Shown: positions 51,725 to 62,700 of the stretch, in pieces | Layout: every line of letters starts with the position of its first letter | Numbering within the stretch: position 1 is the first letter of the stretch | DNA from: Gimibacter soli | Lineage (GTDB): Bacteria; Pseudomonadota; Alphaproteobacteria; Sphingomonadales; Kordiimonadaceae | Assembly: GCF_028463845.1 (NCBI RefSeq) | Contig: NZ_CP116805.1 | Coordinates: 1,302,001 to 1,366,000 of the forward strand | Length of the DNA: 64,000 bases | Direction: 5' to 3' | Notes under the pieces: generated by a model | Told to the model about the DNA's origin: nothing | The model's input: only the letters and a program-made list of their open reading frames with translations | Databases searched by the model: none | Position numbers and translations under genes: made by a program

Positions 51725-52582
51725 ATGAAACGCCTTCAAGCGCTGACTGCGGCCTTCGTCGCCGCCCTTTTCCTTGCCACCCTGCCCGCAGCGGCCGATA
51801 ATTCCGCAGCTCTCCGCAACCGTATCGCGGTTTCCGATATTGCCGATCGAACCGGCACGAAAACGCTGACCCCCGATTTCCTGAAATCGGGGCAGGAAGC
51901 TGTCGTTGCCCTGCTTGATCAGAAAAGCCGCTACCGCCCGTTGACGCGTGATCTGCTGCAAAGCGATCTGGACGATCCGTTCAGTCGTCTTGGCGCCGAT
52001 GCCACAATCGGTATCGTGATCCAGGAGATCAACAAGACGAGCGAAGTCGACAAGGGTTTCCTGAAACGCAAGAAAACCGAAACTGCTTCGATCCGGGTTG
52101 AATTCACGGTTTCCGACGCGCAGACGGGCAGTGTCATCTATCAGGTGACGGCAGACGGCAACTCGCAGGCGGATTCGAAAACGATCCTCGGCCTCGGCAA
52201 GAAGGATGAAAAGCTCCTGACTATCGAGGACCGTGCCTTCAACGCTGCCCTCGAAGCTGTCTCGGGCCGTCTTCTTGAAAAGCTGGACGTGCGTCCGTGG
52301 CGCACCTCGATCCGCAATATCGATGGCGACCGGCTGCTGCTGTCGGCAGGTGACCGCGACGGACTGCAACTGGGTGACCGGCTGGCCGTTGTGCGGCGTG
52401 GCTTAGCCATGGGCGAAGGCCCGGCCCCGGTTGACTGGCTGGCGACGGTCGAGGTCGAAACCTTCAACTCGGATAGCCGCGCAGTGGCCCGACTGGTGGA
52501 AGACGGCATCGCCGGCGTCGGTGACTGGCGCACCTCGCAAGGGGTCTATGTTACCCGGCTTGATCCCTCGAAGCCCTTCTGA
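51725..52582 (+). CDS. Exported CsgG/FlgT-like protein of unknown role
   Basis: Protein of 285 residues with a signal peptide (ALTAAFVAALFLATLPAAA). The middle resembles the CsgG/FlgO-type fold: NRIAVSDIADRTGTKTLTPDF, VALLDQKSRYRPLTRDLL, ADATIGIVIQEINKT, and DAQTGSVIYQVTADGNSQ. The C-terminal segment (DGDRLLLSAGDRDGLQLGDRLAVVRRG...VEVETFNSDSRAVARLV) looks like the FlgT C-terminal domain that lines the flagellar basal body. It follows cheR by 7 bases. A flagellar or outer-membrane assembly role is inferred; I do not recognise a named gene. Confidence 0.72.
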   Translation: MKRLQALTAAFVAALFLATLPAAADNSAALRNRIAVSDIADRTGTKTLTPDFLKSGQEAVVALLDQKSRYRPLTRDLLQSDLDDPFSRLGADATIGIVIQEINKTSEVDKGFLKRKKTETASIRVEFTVSDAQTGSVIYQVTADGNSQADSKTILGLGKKDEKLLTIEDRAFNAALEAVSGRLLEKLDVRPWRTSIRNIDGDRLLLSAGDRDGLQLGDRLAVVRRGLAMGEGPAPVDWLATVEVETFNSDSRAVARLVEDGIAGVGDWRTSQGVYVTRLDPSKPF

Positions 52583-52601
52583 GCGACCAGATAGTCAAAC
52601 G

Positions 52602-52629
52602 AAAAAGGCGGCCAGTGGCCGCCCTTTTT
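52602..52629. terminator. Bidirectional terminator, chemotaxis cluster / ctrA
   Basis: AAAAAGGCGGCC-AGT-GGCCGCCCTTTTT, a GC-rich stem with A and T runs on both sides, between the convergent CsgG-like gene and ctrA. Confidence 0.9.
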
Positions 52630-52649
52630 GCATTCAATGGTAACTCGGA

Positions 52650-53354
52650 TCAGCTGGCAGCCGCTTCGGCGCCGCTCTCCGATCCGTCGCGCAGTACATA
52701 GCCGCGGCCCCAGACGGTTTCGATATAATTCTCGCCGCCGGTGGCGTTCGCGAGCTTCTTGCGAAGCTTGCAGATGAAGACGTCGATGATCTTCAGTTCA
52801 GGCTCGTCAATGCCGCCATACAGATGATTGAGGAACATTTCTTTCGTGAGCGTCGTGCCTTTCCGAAGGGAAAGCAGCTCGAGCATCGCATATTCCTTGC
52901 CGGTCAGATGTACGCGACCGCCAGCGGCCTCGACCGTTTTGGTGTCAAGGTTGACGGCAAGCTTGCCGGTGCGGATCACCGACTGCGAATGGCCTTTGGA
53001 GCGGCGCACGATGGCATGGATGCGGGCGACCATCTCTTCCTTGTGGAAGGGTTTGGTCAGGTAATCGTCGGCGCCGAAGCCGAGGCCTTTGACCTTGGCT
53101 TCCATTTCGGAAAGGCCCGAAAGAATGAGGATCGGCGTATTGACCTTGGCGGTGCGCAGCTTTTTCAGCACGTCGTAGCCGTGCATGTCCGGCAGGTTGA
53201 GGTCAAGAAGGATGATGTCATAGTCATAGAGCTTGCCGAGGTCGAGGCCCTCTTCCCCGAGGTCGGTGCTGTAGACATTGAAACCTTCCGCAGTCAGCAT
53301 CAGTTCGATGCTGCGGGTCATGGTCGGATCATCTTCGATCAGTAGTACGCGCAT
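52650..53354 (-). CDS. ctrA: Cell-cycle master response regulator CtrA
   Basis: OmpR-type regulator of 234 residues. Receiver with phospho-acceptor Asp51 ([18 protein letters not shown]), Lys in [15 protein letters not shown], and a winged-helix domain with [57 protein letters not shown], near-invariant in CtrA orthologues. It ends in an Ala-rich EAAAS tail, which may affect ClpXP turnover as in Caulobacter. It diverges from fliI; a CtrA-like box sits upstream. In this type of genome CtrA commonly controls flagellar and chemotaxis genes. Confidence 0.97.
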   Translation of the reverse strand: MRVLLIEDDPTMTRSIELMLTAEGFNVYSTDLGEEGLDLGKLYDYDIILLDLNLPDMHGYDVLKKLRTAKVNTPILILSGLSEMEAKVKGLGFGADDYLTKPFHKEEMVARIHAIVRRSKGHSQSVIRTGKLAVNLDTKTVEAAGGRVHLTGKEYAMLELLSLRKGTTLTKEMFLNHLYGGIDEPELKIIDVFICKLRKKLANATGGENYIETVWGRGYVLRDGSESGAEAAAS

Positions 53355-53387
53355 CCTGGTTTCTCCTGGTGCCGCCCGCTATATTCA

Positions 53388-53408
53388 TTAATGTTAATCA
53401 AGGTTAAC
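53388..53408. promoter_or_regulatory. CtrA-like box between ctrA and fliI
   Basis: Three TTAA motifs in 21 bases: TTAA (53388), TTAA (53394) and TTAAC (53404). The last two form TTAA-N6-TTAAC, one base shorter than the TTAA-N7-TTAA consensus. It lies 40-54 bases upstream of ctrA and may allow autoregulation. A perfect dyad TCTAAG-TAAAAT-CTTAGA follows at 53416-53433. Confidence 0.5.
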
Positions 53409-53554
53409 AGAAAAGTCTAAGTAAAATCTTAGAGACCATGGTCGAATGTTCCAAAAACAGCAGCCGGTTGCATCTCATCTTGCAACGAAAGCCTAGCGGG
53501 GGGAGAATGCACCAAGCCGCCCTTGTGCTTTCGCGGCGCCGGAGTTTTAAGACC

Positions 53555-54925
53555 ATGCAGTCGCTTGTTCAGGAAATCAGCCGCATCCAGACGGTCAGCC
53601 ATTATGGGCGGATCACCGGGGTGCGCGGCCTGCTCGTCGAAGTCGGCGGGATCGAGCAGCATGTGGCGGTCGGCTCCCGGCTCAAGGTGGAAACGCGTGA
53701 CGGTCGCCTCGTTCCAGTTGAAATTGTAGGCTTTCAGCGCGGGGTTGCGCTTGGCATGCCCTACGGTGCCGTTGAAGGCATCGGTGTCGGCTGCAAGGCG
53801 GTGCTGGCGCAAAGCGACCCGGTGGCTTATCCGAGCGATGCCTGGCTTGGCCGCGTCCTCAATGCATTCGGTGAGCCGATCGATGGCAAAGGCCCTGTGG
53901 CGATGGGGCCGCGGCCCTATATGCTGAAGGCCAATCCGCCGGCCGCCCACAGCCGCCAGCGGGTGGGGCCGAAGATCGATCTTGGGGTGCGGTCACTGAA
54001 CAGCTTCATCAGCTGCTGTCAGGGCCAGCGCATGGGTATCTTCGCGGGTTCGGGTGTCGGCAAGTCGGTTCTCATGTCGATGATCGCGCGCTATTCGAGC
54101 GCCGATGTCAACGTGATCGGCCTTGTGGGTGAACGGGGCCGCGAGGTGCAGGAATTTATCGAGGATGATCTCGGGGAAGACGGTCTCGCCCGGTCGGTCG
54201 TGATTGTGGCGACAAGCGACGAATCCGCCCTCATGCGCCGTCAGGCCGCCTATATGACCATGACGGTGGCCGAATATTTCCGCGACCGGCAGGCCGAGGT
54301 CATGTGCCTGATGGACAGCGTGACCCGCTTCGCGATGGCGCAGCGCGAGATCGGCCTCGCAGGTGGCGAGCCGCCAACCTCGAAGGGCTATACGCCGACC
54401 GTGTTCAACGAATTGCCGCGCCTTCTGGAGCGTGCTGGGCCGGGGCCGAAGGGGCTTGGCAATATTACCGGGCTTTTCACCGTGCTGGTGGAAGGCGATG
54501 ACCATAACGAGCCGGTGGCGGATGCCGTGCGCGGTATTCTGGACGGCCATATCGTGATGGAGCGGGCGATTGCCGAACGGGGTCGCTATCCTGCCATCAA
54601 TGTGCTGAAATCGATCAGCCGGACCATGCCCCGCTGCAATACCGAGTTTGAAAACCTGCTGGTGCGCGAGGCCAAACGCTATATGGCGGCCTATTCCGAC
54701 ATGGAAGAGATGATCCGCCTTGGCGCCTACCGGCCGGGATCGAACGCCGAAGTGGATGCGGCAATCCAGTATTTTCCTTTCCTGGAGGAATATCTCAGCC
54801 AGTGGAAGGACGACCACACACCTTTACTTGAAGGCTATGAGCGCTTGCGCGAAATTCTGGAAACTGGACCGGCGGCGATGGCCATTCGCCAGTTCGAAAG
54901 TGGCCAGGGTCTTGCAAGGGGCTAG
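53555..54925 (+). CDS. fliI: Flagellar export ATPase FliI
   Basis: Type III export ATPase of 456 residues. Walker [15 protein letters not shown], Walker B region [27 protein letters not shown], and [18 protein letters not shown] are typical of FliI/SctN. ATG 53555 ([20 protein letters not shown]) matches the family start; an upstream ATG 53507 with a GGGGGG run could add 16 residues. It powers flagellar protein export; fliJ follows. Confidence 0.95.
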   Translation: MQSLVQEISRIQTVSHYGRITGVRGLLVEVGGIEQHVAVGSRLKVETRDGRLVPVEIVGFQRGVALGMPYGAVEGIGVGCKAVLAQSDPVAYPSDAWLGRVLNAFGEPIDGKGPVAMGPRPYMLKANPPAAHSRQRVGPKIDLGVRSLNSFISCCQGQRMGIFAGSGVGKSVLMSMIARYSSADVNVIGLVGERGREVQEFIEDDLGEDGLARSVVIVATSDESALMRRQAAYMTMTVAEYFRDRQAEVMCLMDSVTRFAMAQREIGLAGGEPPTSKGYTPTVFNELPRLLERAGPGPKGLGNITGLFTVLVEGDDHNEPVADAVRGILDGHIVMERAIAERGRYPAINVLKSISRTMPRCNTEFENLLVREAKRYMAAYSDMEEMIRLGAYRPGSNAEVDAAIQYFPFLEEYLSQWKDDHTPLLEGYERLREILETGPAAMAIRQFESGQGLARG

Positions 54926-54976
54926 GGGCATCGGGATTAACCCGATGGTGACACTTTTCGGATAGAAAGGACCGTC

Positions 54977-55381
54977 ATGAGCAGGCTCGATCATATTATC
55001 CGTCTCCGTAAATGGGAGCTCGACGAAAAGCGCCGCGTCCTCAGTGACTTGCAGCGTGAAAGCGATGAGCTTCAGGGGGCGCTTGACCGCCTTGGCGCCG
55101 AAATTGCCGCTGAAAGCCGGCGGCCGGCCGGTGAGTTCGAGGCGGTCACTTTTGCCGCCTACCTCGAAGGAGCCCGGCAGCGCCGGCAACTTCTGCACGA
55201 CCGTATCGACCGCAAGGAAGAAGAAATCACCCGCCAGCAGGATGCTGTCTCCGAAGCCTTCAAGGAATTGAAGACCTTCGAGGTTGCCCGCGACCGCGAA
55301 GCGGAGCGCGAGGTACGCCTTGAGGCACGCCTTGAGCAGCAGCGGCTGGATGAGCAAGGCCTAAGGGCCTTCGTCGGCTAG
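54977..55381 (+). CDS. fliJ: Flagellar export chaperone FliJ
   Basis: Coiled-coil protein of 134 residues, rich in Glu/Arg, starting MSRLDHIIRLRKWELDEKRRVL. FliJ proteins sit in the centre of the FliI hexamer and escort export chaperones. Sequence is weakly conserved; length, coiled-coil and position behind fliI decide the call. Confidence 0.88.
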   Translation: MSRLDHIIRLRKWELDEKRRVLSDLQRESDELQGALDRLGAEIAAESRRPAGEFEAVTFAAYLEGARQRRQLLHDRIDRKEEEITRQQDAVSEAFKELKTFEVARDREAEREVRLEARLEQQRLDEQGLRAFVG

Positions 55382-55442
55382 GCATTTCCGGATTTTATTC
55401 GCCCGAACCTTCTGCTAAGCATAGGCGGAAGGGAGCCTTGCT

Positions 55443-56867
55443 GTGTCATCAGATCATCGCACGCGATCATCCGGGCGCATGCCGCCGCCAACGCCAGAGG
55501 CGCTGAGGGCAGCCCTCGCACGCGTGCAGCGGCTGGATCAGCGCCATCATATGCATCCCTTCACCGACCCGCGCGCCTTGGTGCAGGCGCCGCCCTTTGT
55601 GATGGATGCCGCCCAGGGCTGCTATGTGATGGGGCAGGGCCTTCGCCTGCTTGATGCGATGGCGGGGCTTGGCTGCGTCAATATCGGCTATGGCCGGCCG
55701 GAGCTTGCCGAGGTCGCGGCCGAAACGATGAAGCAGATGAGCTTCTATCACAGCTTCGCCGGCGTCACGAACCCGCCAGCCGCTGAACTCGCCGCCCGCA
55801 TCGCGGCGCTCGCCCCCGGGGCGCTCAACCGGGTCTTTTTCGCGAACTCAGGGTCCGAAGCCAACGAGACGGCGATCAAGCTGATCAATCTTTACTGGCG
55901 GCGGCGCGGCCAGCCCGGACGACGGCTCCTGATTTCCCGCGATTTCGCCTATCATGGCAGCACGGTGGCGACGAGTGCGCTCAATGGCCTCACCGCCATG
56001 CACAAGCCTTTCGGCATCCGCACCGTGGGGCATGTGGCGCATGTGGCCTCGCCCTTCTGGTATCGCTTCGGCGGCGACCTGACGCCGGAAGAATTTGGCA
56101 AACGCGCGGCGGATGCCATCGAGCACAAGATCATGGAAGTGGGCCCGCAGAATGTGGCCGCAGTGTTTGCCGAACCCATCCAGTGCACGCTTGGCGCCAT
56201 CATCCCGCCCGAAAGCTATTGGCCCCGGGTCGAGGCCATTTGCCGCAAGCACGAAATCCTGCTCGTTGCCGATGAGGTGGTGACAGGCTTTGGTCGCACA
56301 GGCCGCTGGTTCGCGCAGGAAACCTTTGGCTTCCAGGCCGATCTCATGACGCTCGCCAAGGGGCTTTCATCGGGCTACCAGCCGATTTCAGCGCTGGTGA
56401 TGAGCGACGATTTCTCCGATGTGATTGGCGAGCAATCGGAAGTGCTGCAGCATGGCTTCACCACGTCGGCCCATCCGGTGGCGACTGCAGTGGCGCTCAA
56501 GAACCTGCAGATTCTGGAAGAAGAAAAGCTTGTCACCCGGATTGCGGATGATATCGGGCCCTATTTCGCTGCAAGGCTGACGACGCTTGAACAGCATCCG
56601 CTCGTGGGTGAGGTGCGTGTGTCCGGGCTGATTGCGGGGATCGAGATCGCTGAGGACAAGGCAAGCCGCCGCCAGTATCCGGTTGACCTTGGGGTTGACC
56701 AGCTGGTGGGACAGGCGGCCCTGGCGCGCGGGTTGATCGTTCGGCCTGCCGGGAACGTGCTTGTGCTGTGTCCGCCCTTTGTGATCAGCCGGGCAGAGGT
56801 TGATTTCATCGTTGATGCACTTGCCGAGGCATTGGACCAGATTCACACGGCGTTGATGGCATCCTGA
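55443..56867 (+). CDS. Class III pyridoxal-phosphate aminotransferase (omega-transaminase type)
   Basis: Enzyme of 474 residues. PLP lysine Lys306 in LMTLAKGLSSGYQP, cofactor Asp277 in LLVADEVVTGFGRTG, ANSGSEANETAIKL for phosphate binding, FAYHGSTVATSAL stacking. The N-terminal QRHHMHPFTD segment is typical of the beta-alanine/putrescine/taurine-pyruvate type group. The GTG start has AAGGGAG seven bases before it. The amino donor cannot be deduced; it is not in a pathway operon. Confidence 0.9.
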   Translation: MSSDHRTRSSGRMPPPTPEALRAALARVQRLDQRHHMHPFTDPRALVQAPPFVMDAAQGCYVMGQGLRLLDAMAGLGCVNIGYGRPELAEVAAETMKQMSFYHSFAGVTNPPAAELAARIAALAPGALNRVFFANSGSEANETAIKLINLYWRRRGQPGRRLLISRDFAYHGSTVATSALNGLTAMHKPFGIRTVGHVAHVASPFWYRFGGDLTPEEFGKRAADAIEHKIMEVGPQNVAAVFAEPIQCTLGAIIPPESYWPRVEAICRKHEILLVADEVVTGFGRTGRWFAQETFGFQADLMTLAKGLSSGYQPISALVMSDDFSDVIGEQSEVLQHGFTTSAHPVATAVALKNLQILEEEKLVTRIADDIGPYFAARLTTLEQHPLVGEVRVSGLIAGIEIAEDKASRRQYPVDLGVDQLVGQAALARGLIVRPAGNVLVLCPPFVISRAEVDFIVDALAEALDQIHTALMAS

Positions 56868-56965
56868 TTCATGCCCGTTGACTTTCAAGCCGCACGCAAT
56901 AGACAATTCACCCCATAAGAACGGGGGCGCGCCGTCCATCGGCGCCCATTGAGACGGGATCGCAT

Positions 56966-58741
56966 ATGGAGCTGTTCGGGCCTTACATCGCCATGGGCGT
57001 GGTGGCGTTGATGTTCTACCTGTTCACGCGGGAGAAACATCCGCCGGAGATGGTTGCCCTTGGCGGGGTCACCATCTTCCTGCTGACAGGCATCCTGAAA
57101 ACCGAAGACCTCCTCAAAGCCCTCTCCAACAGTGCGCCGATCACGATTGCCGCGATGTTCGTGCTGTCGGCAGCCCTTGTGCGCACGGGGTTCCTCACCC
57201 GGTTCACGCATCTTCTGAAGGTAACAGGCAAGCGCCATCCTTGGGCGCTGATGCCGCTTCTGTTGATCCCTACGATGGCGGCTTCTGCCTTTGTGAACAA
57301 CACACCGCTTGTCATGGTGATGATCCCGGTTGTCATGTCGGTGGCGCGCGATCTTGGCAAAGCCGCGTCCAAGTATCTGATCCCGCTTTCCTATGCGGCG
57401 ATCCTTGGCGGTACCTGCACGATGATCGGTACCTCCACCAACATTCTGGTGGACGGCGTGGCCCGCGCACAGGGGCTTGAACCCTTCGGGCTGTTCGAGA
57501 TCAGTATCCTCGGGATCGTCATTGCGGCGGCCGGCATGATCTATATGGCACTCATTGGTGTTCACCTGCTGCCGGACAGGTCTTCGCTTGCCGAGATGGT
57601 CACGGGCGGCCAGAAGCAGCGCTATCTGACCGACGCCCTGATCAACGAAGGCTCGCCCCTTGTTGGCAAGACGATCAAGGAAGTGACCCAGTTCAAATCG
57701 CGCGGCATCACGATCGTTGACGTGATCCGCGATGACCGGTCCCGGCGGGGACATCTGGCCGATATCGTCCTGCAACCACAGGACCGGATCGTGCTGAAGT
57801 CCGGTATCGCCGAAGTGCTGAGCCTGAAGGAAGAAAGTGATGTGTCGCTTGGCGCGCCGAGTGGCCTGTCGGCAGTAACCGAGCGCGCGGCCATTGTCTA
57901 TGAGGCCCTTGTCGCGCCCCACAGCCCACTGATCGGCCATCCGCTGCGCGACCAGCGCCTGCGCCGCCGCTATGGCATCTATGTGGTGGCGATCCACCGG
58001 CACGGCGAAAACCTGGGCACCATGATTGCCGATGTAGCACCGAAAGCGGGCGATACGCTGCTGATCGAGGGAAGTATCGAGGACATCCGCCGGTTCGGCG
58101 AGGAAATGAACCTCATCAACCTGTCGGAGACGACCGAACGTGCTTACCGCCGCAGTCGCGCCCCGCTTGCTGCTGCCATCATGGCCGGCGTTGTGACGCT
58201 GGCAGCGTTCGACGTGATGCCGATCGCGGGGCTTGCTGTCATCGGCATGGTGGCTGTGCTCTTCACCGGCTGCCTTGATCCCGATGAGGCATTCGAGGCA
58301 ATCGATGGCCGCCTTCTGACCCTGATTATGGCCATGCTGGCCGTGGGGGCAGGGCTTGATGCCACAGGGGCAGTCGAGATGATGGTGAATTCCGTTGTCC
58401 CGTTCCTCACTGACCTGCCCCCCTATGTTCTGCTGGCGGCGGTATACATAGTGGCCTCGGGGCTGACGGAGATTGTTACCAACAATGCGGTCGCGGTGAT
58501 CCTGACGCCCATCGCGATCAGCCTTGCGATCAAGCTTGGGCTCGATCCACGCTCCTTTGTGGTGGTTGTCATGTTCGGGGCAAGTGCCAGCTTCGCCACA
58601 CCAATCGGCTATCAGACAAACACCCTTGTCTATAGCGCCGGGGGCTATCGCTTCACCGACTTCATGAAGGCCGGTTCACCGCTCAATATCCTTTGCGGGA
58701 TTGTCACTGTGGCGGTGGTGCCGTTCCTCTGGCCGCTGTGA
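56966..58741 (+). CDS. SLC13-family permease with two TrkA-C (RCK-C) domains
   Basis: Membrane protein of 591 residues. Two membrane halves (about 1-205 and 395-591) contain ASAFVNNTPLVMVMIPVV and the mirrored GLTEIVTNNAVAVILTPIAI, the NNT/NNA sites of divalent-anion/Na symporters; GGTCTMIGTSTNILVDG and ASFATPIGYQTNTLVYS are the paired hairpin motifs. Between them are two TrkA-C-like domains (for example SPLVGKTIKEV and SPLIGHPLRDQ). Substrate may be sulfate, dicarboxylate or similar anion. Upstream lies a GGGCGC/GCGCCC hairpin (56925-56947). Confidence 0.9.
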   Translation: MELFGPYIAMGVVALMFYLFTREKHPPEMVALGGVTIFLLTGILKTEDLLKALSNSAPITIAAMFVLSAALVRTGFLTRFTHLLKVTGKRHPWALMPLLLIPTMAASAFVNNTPLVMVMIPVVMSVARDLGKAASKYLIPLSYAAILGGTCTMIGTSTNILVDGVARAQGLEPFGLFEISILGIVIAAAGMIYMALIGVHLLPDRSSLAEMVTGGQKQRYLTDALINEGSPLVGKTIKEVTQFKSRGITIVDVIRDDRSRRGHLADIVLQPQDRIVLKSGIAEVLSLKEESDVSLGAPSGLSAVTERAAIVYEALVAPHSPLIGHPLRDQRLRRRYGIYVVAIHRHGENLGTMIADVAPKAGDTLLIEGSIEDIRRFGEEMNLINLSETTERAYRRSRAPLAAAIMAGVVTLAAFDVMPIAGLAVIGMVAVLFTGCLDPDEAFEAIDGRLLTLIMAMLAVGAGLDATGAVEMMVNSVVPFLTDLPPYVLLAAVYIVASGLTEIVTNNAVAVILTPIAISLAIKLGLDPRSFVVVVMFGASASFATPIGYQTNTLVYSAGGYRFTDFMKAGSPLNILCGIVTVAVVPFLWPL

Positions 58742-58758
58742 GATAGACGCCGGGCGGC

Positions 58759-59643
58759 TCAGGCCGCCCGACGATTTCGTGACCGCACCATCAGCACATT
58801 GCCGACAGCGACAAGGCCGACGCCCAGAATGGCGGGCATGGTCCAGTGGAAATTCTCGAAGACCGTTGAAATGGCAAGGGCCACGAACGGGATGAGGACG
58901 GACGTATAGGCCGCACTCGCCACACCGATCTGGCCGATCAGCCAGATATAAAGCGCGAAAGCGACCACGGTCCCCATCACCGCCAGATAGCCAAGCGCCA
59001 TCCAGTATTCGGGGCGCAGGTCCAGTACAATCGGGTCGCCGGTGATCAGGGCATTCACCACATTGCTGATGCTGCCATAGAAAAGCCCCCACGCGTTGGC
59101 TGCGAAAAGGGGCAAGGCACGGGCGCGCGGCGTGGCGGCAAAATTGTTGCCGATCGATGCGAGGAAGGTGCCGACGATACAGATCACAACGCCAAGGACG
59201 GTCTGGTCTTCAAAGCTCAGCACTTCGATCTCGGGCAAGAAGATCAGCACAAGGCCGAAAACGCCAAGGATCGAGGCGGCGAAGGCCGTCGGCGCAATTG
59301 ACGCCTTCAGGAAGAGGCGGGCGTTGATCAGGTTCATCAGTGCCAGCAGCGAGAAGGTGACCGCCACAAGGCCCGAGGGCAGATGCTCGGTTCCGTGATA
59401 GACAAGGATATAGTTCAGCGAAAACATGAAGACGCCGAAGCCTGCAACCACAGCATGATCCTTCAGCGTGAAGCGCAGGCGTTCGCGCCGTGCGAATGCA
59501 ATCACGAAGGTGATGATGCAGGCCAGCCCGAACCGGAAGGCGACCGACCATTCAGGTGATGTGGTGCCAAGTTGCCATTCGATGGCGTACCAGGTGGAGC
59601 CCCATATAAGGACACACCCGACAAAGGCGATTAGGGCCTTCAT
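58759..59643 (-). CDS. DMT-superfamily EamA-type transporter
   Basis: Membrane protein of 294 residues with ten hydrophobic helices in two EamA repeats. VGCVLIWGSTWYAIEWQLG starts the first repeat; FAANAWGLFYGSISNVVNALITGDP marks the second. It probably exports metabolites or amino acids. The tail is basic (MVRSRNRRAA). It converges on the SLC13 gene. Confidence 0.88.
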   Translation of the reverse strand: MKALIAFVGCVLIWGSTWYAIEWQLGTTSPEWSVAFRFGLACIITFVIAFARRERLRFTLKDHAVVAGFGVFMFSLNYILVYHGTEHLPSGLVAVTFSLLALMNLINARLFLKASIAPTAFAASILGVFGLVLIFLPEIEVLSFEDQTVLGVVICIVGTFLASIGNNFAATPRARALPLFAANAWGLFYGSISNVVNALITGDPIVLDLRPEYWMALGYLAVMGTVVAFALYIWLIGQIGVASAAYTSVLIPFVALAISTVFENFHWTMPAILGVGLVAVGNVLMVRSRNRRAA

Positions 59644-59726
59644 TTTATTATGCTCCCCGCTGCTGTGCCTTGAGCGAGTAACAGGTTAAAGCATCCGGTC
59701 AAGTGAATTGTCCGGGAGGCGAGGCC

Positions 59727-62700
59727 TCAGGCGAGGCGCCCGGCCACAGCGGCCTGAACATCGACCGGCAAGGGTGTGCCGTCCTGTACGGCAAAGCGGC
59801 CGGTGAAGCCGTTGGCCGCAAGCGCCGAATCAAACAGCGCCGCAAGCTCCGGGGCGAGGGCCGCCGGGAGTTGCGTGGGGGTGCGAAGCACAAGATCGAA
59901 CCGCCGCCCGGCGACACGGCCGTCCAGCTGGACTGTGCCGAGCTTCGAGAAATTCACCTCGATGAGGAAACGGTCGGCGCCGTCCTTGTCATCTCCCTGT
60001 TCACCACCGCCGTCACGCGGGTCATGGCGGGCTTCTTCATGCCGGAACATCATATAGAGGAGCGGGGCATCGTTCGGGCGGATATCGAAGGGGATTTGAA
60101 CCGCCCGCCATTCCTGGCTGCCATCGGCGGCAAGCGCCAGCGCCCGACCGGTTTCCTGGCGCAGCAGATCAAGCAGCCCGCTATCGCGCTTCTCAAGGTT
60201 CGCGACGGTGCCGCTGCCAAGCCAGCCATCCGGATGGCCGCGCCCGGCCGCCTGCAGAAGGAACAGAAGCGCGTTCGTCAGCTTGCCGCCAGCAGCGGCC
60301 CGGCTCGCCAGATCGCCGCTTGAGGAAGCCACAGAATGCGCGCTGCCGCTGAAGCTGGATGCGGTGAGCGCCGAAGCAGCCTCAAGCCCCGCCCAAGTGG
60401 CGCCTGTGGCTGGGGGCAGGGCCGGGAAATCGTCTAGCGGCGGCAGGGCAACGTCACCCCGCAGCGGCAGGGGTGCTGCGGTTGTCTGTCCCTGTGCGGC
60501 TGTCATCTCTGCGGGTCGTGCACCTGTAGCTTGCTGGGGGTGCACATAAAGGGCACTGCCAACAGTCGGGCGGGCATCGGCGGGCAGGCTGAGCGAGAAT
60601 TGCCCCCACGCGGTGTTCACTGCAATATCCGCACGGTTGCCGCCGGTCGCTGGATAGGCCCGAAGCGTTTGGACGGTGTTCACGACGACAGCGCCCCCGG
60701 CTGCTGCAGGACCCGGCACCCGGTCCCTGCGGGCGGGGTCAATGCCAGCCTCCCCGGCCCGCACGAAGCTGACCTGCAGGTTGGCGATCTGGCGGCCATC
60801 CGGTTGCTGCAACGTCGCCGTATGGCGAGGCTTGCCTGCCGCGAAAGCTGGAACTGCTGCGGTCTGTGAGGCGCCTGCAGGCGCGGCCTGAGGTGCGGCG
60901 GCTGCTGATATCGGCTCGGGTGTCCGGATGGTGGCTGCTGCCGCGACGCTCGCCTGCCCCACACCGGCCTGCAGGCGGACCTGTTCCCCGATCAGGCTGG
61001 TCGCAGCATCTGCCGGCATGGCAAAGCGACCGCGCGAGGTTTCAAGCCAGGCCAGCGGCGTGGCTGCACCGGCAAGGGCGGGCAGGGCGGGCATGCCTGC
61101 GGCTTCTTGCGGGGTAATGGGGCGTACGCCGCGCACCATGGTCACTTCGGATGCCGGGATGCCGCCGGTCAGCGCCTTGATCGGCGTGATGGTGACGGCC
61201 ACCCCGGTGCCATCAAGGGCTGCGATGGGTTTGGCGCTGGCGCTTGAAACCGGTTGGGTAAGCGCTGCTGTCAGCGAGGCAAGGCCGACAATCGTGGGGC
61301 GGAGGCCCGGCAGGATCGCATTCTCGCCTGCGGGCGGGGCGGCGCTGGCCGGTGGATAGGGTAGCATTGCGCCGGGGCTGGTTGGTTGTTTCCCCCCCTG
61401 CAAGGCGGGGGCAAGGCTGATCTGCTTCAGGTAAGCCTGTGCCAGCGGCGGCAGCTTCTTCTGCTGGGCGGCGACAAGATCGGCGATGGCGGCTTTGTCG
61501 GCATCCGCCAGCGGCGGCAGGATTTGCGCTGTGTGGGCTGCGATAAGCTCTGGCGGCAACTTCTCTGCCGCTTGGTAGAGCCGGCGGTATGCTGGTCCCG
61601 TATGGGCCGGGATCAGCGGTTCTGGAACCTGATCGGGCGGTGCGAGCTGTACGTTCAGCGGCACCGGCAGGCTTTCGCCCCGCCGTTCGGTGAGCCACGC
61701 TTCAAGCACCGGGCCGTCGGCTTTCAGCTGCAGGGTGGCGAGGTCACCGCGCTGCAGGTCCGCACTCGGGCGAAGGCGGTAGCTTTTTGCATCAATCGTC
61801 ACCTGCGCTTCGGATGCCGTGGCCCATTCAACACGGGCGGCGCGGGTTTCATTGACCTGCCAGCGCGATTCCGCCGCCGCCCTTGCCTGAGTGACAGGCT
61901 CGCTCGGTGTTGCGGCGGGGGCGGCTTGCGATGGTTCTTGCGGGCGGGCGTCCGTTTCCCGAAGTTCGGACAGGCGGGCCTCAACGCCGTGCAGTTTTAC
62001 CCGGAAGGGCGGATCAACAGGTTCGCCCCCACGTGCTGTCACACGGGCTTCGGGGGTGACACCGGCCCGGACGATTTCAAACGTTACGGCCTCGCCGGGT
62101 TTGAGGCCTACAGCCGGGTCAACCAGATAGCGTTTGCCGGCGGCTTCCACAAAGGCGCGTTCCGGCACGGGGCCGGGCACAAGCTCGACCTGCCGGACCT
62201 CACCTTCCCGGAAGGGCGGGGAGGGGGTGGCAGTGGCCGCAGCAGGCGGCGGAGGTGCAACTGTTTCTGTTCGCGTCACGACGGGCTGCGGCTGTGCAGC
62301 CGGGGCAGGCGGTGCTGCAGGGGCGGGATTTGCCCTTGCGGTTCCGGCGGGTGGCATCCAGTTCAGGGTCATCACACCGGGCGGAGTGAGCCTGCGGCCG
62401 TCCAGAAAAACGACCCGTGCTTCCGCAGGGTTCTTCGGGGCGCCGAACTCGATGGTCGCAAGCGTACCGGTCTTGAGGGGGCGGTCGGCGGTCACCGCGT
62501 AAAGTTCCCGCCCGATGCGGACAACCGGCTGCTCGCTTGCCGGGTGGGCGGTCAGCGCCACTTGCCGTGTTTCGCCTTCGCGGAAGGGCGGCGGCGGTAC
62601 GGCCACGGCCTGCGTGGCTGGCGGTGGTTCGGCAGCTGCAGGTGAAGGCCCGATGCGTTCAAGCGTGATGGTGACGGGCGGTGTGACCGGCTCGCCGCGC

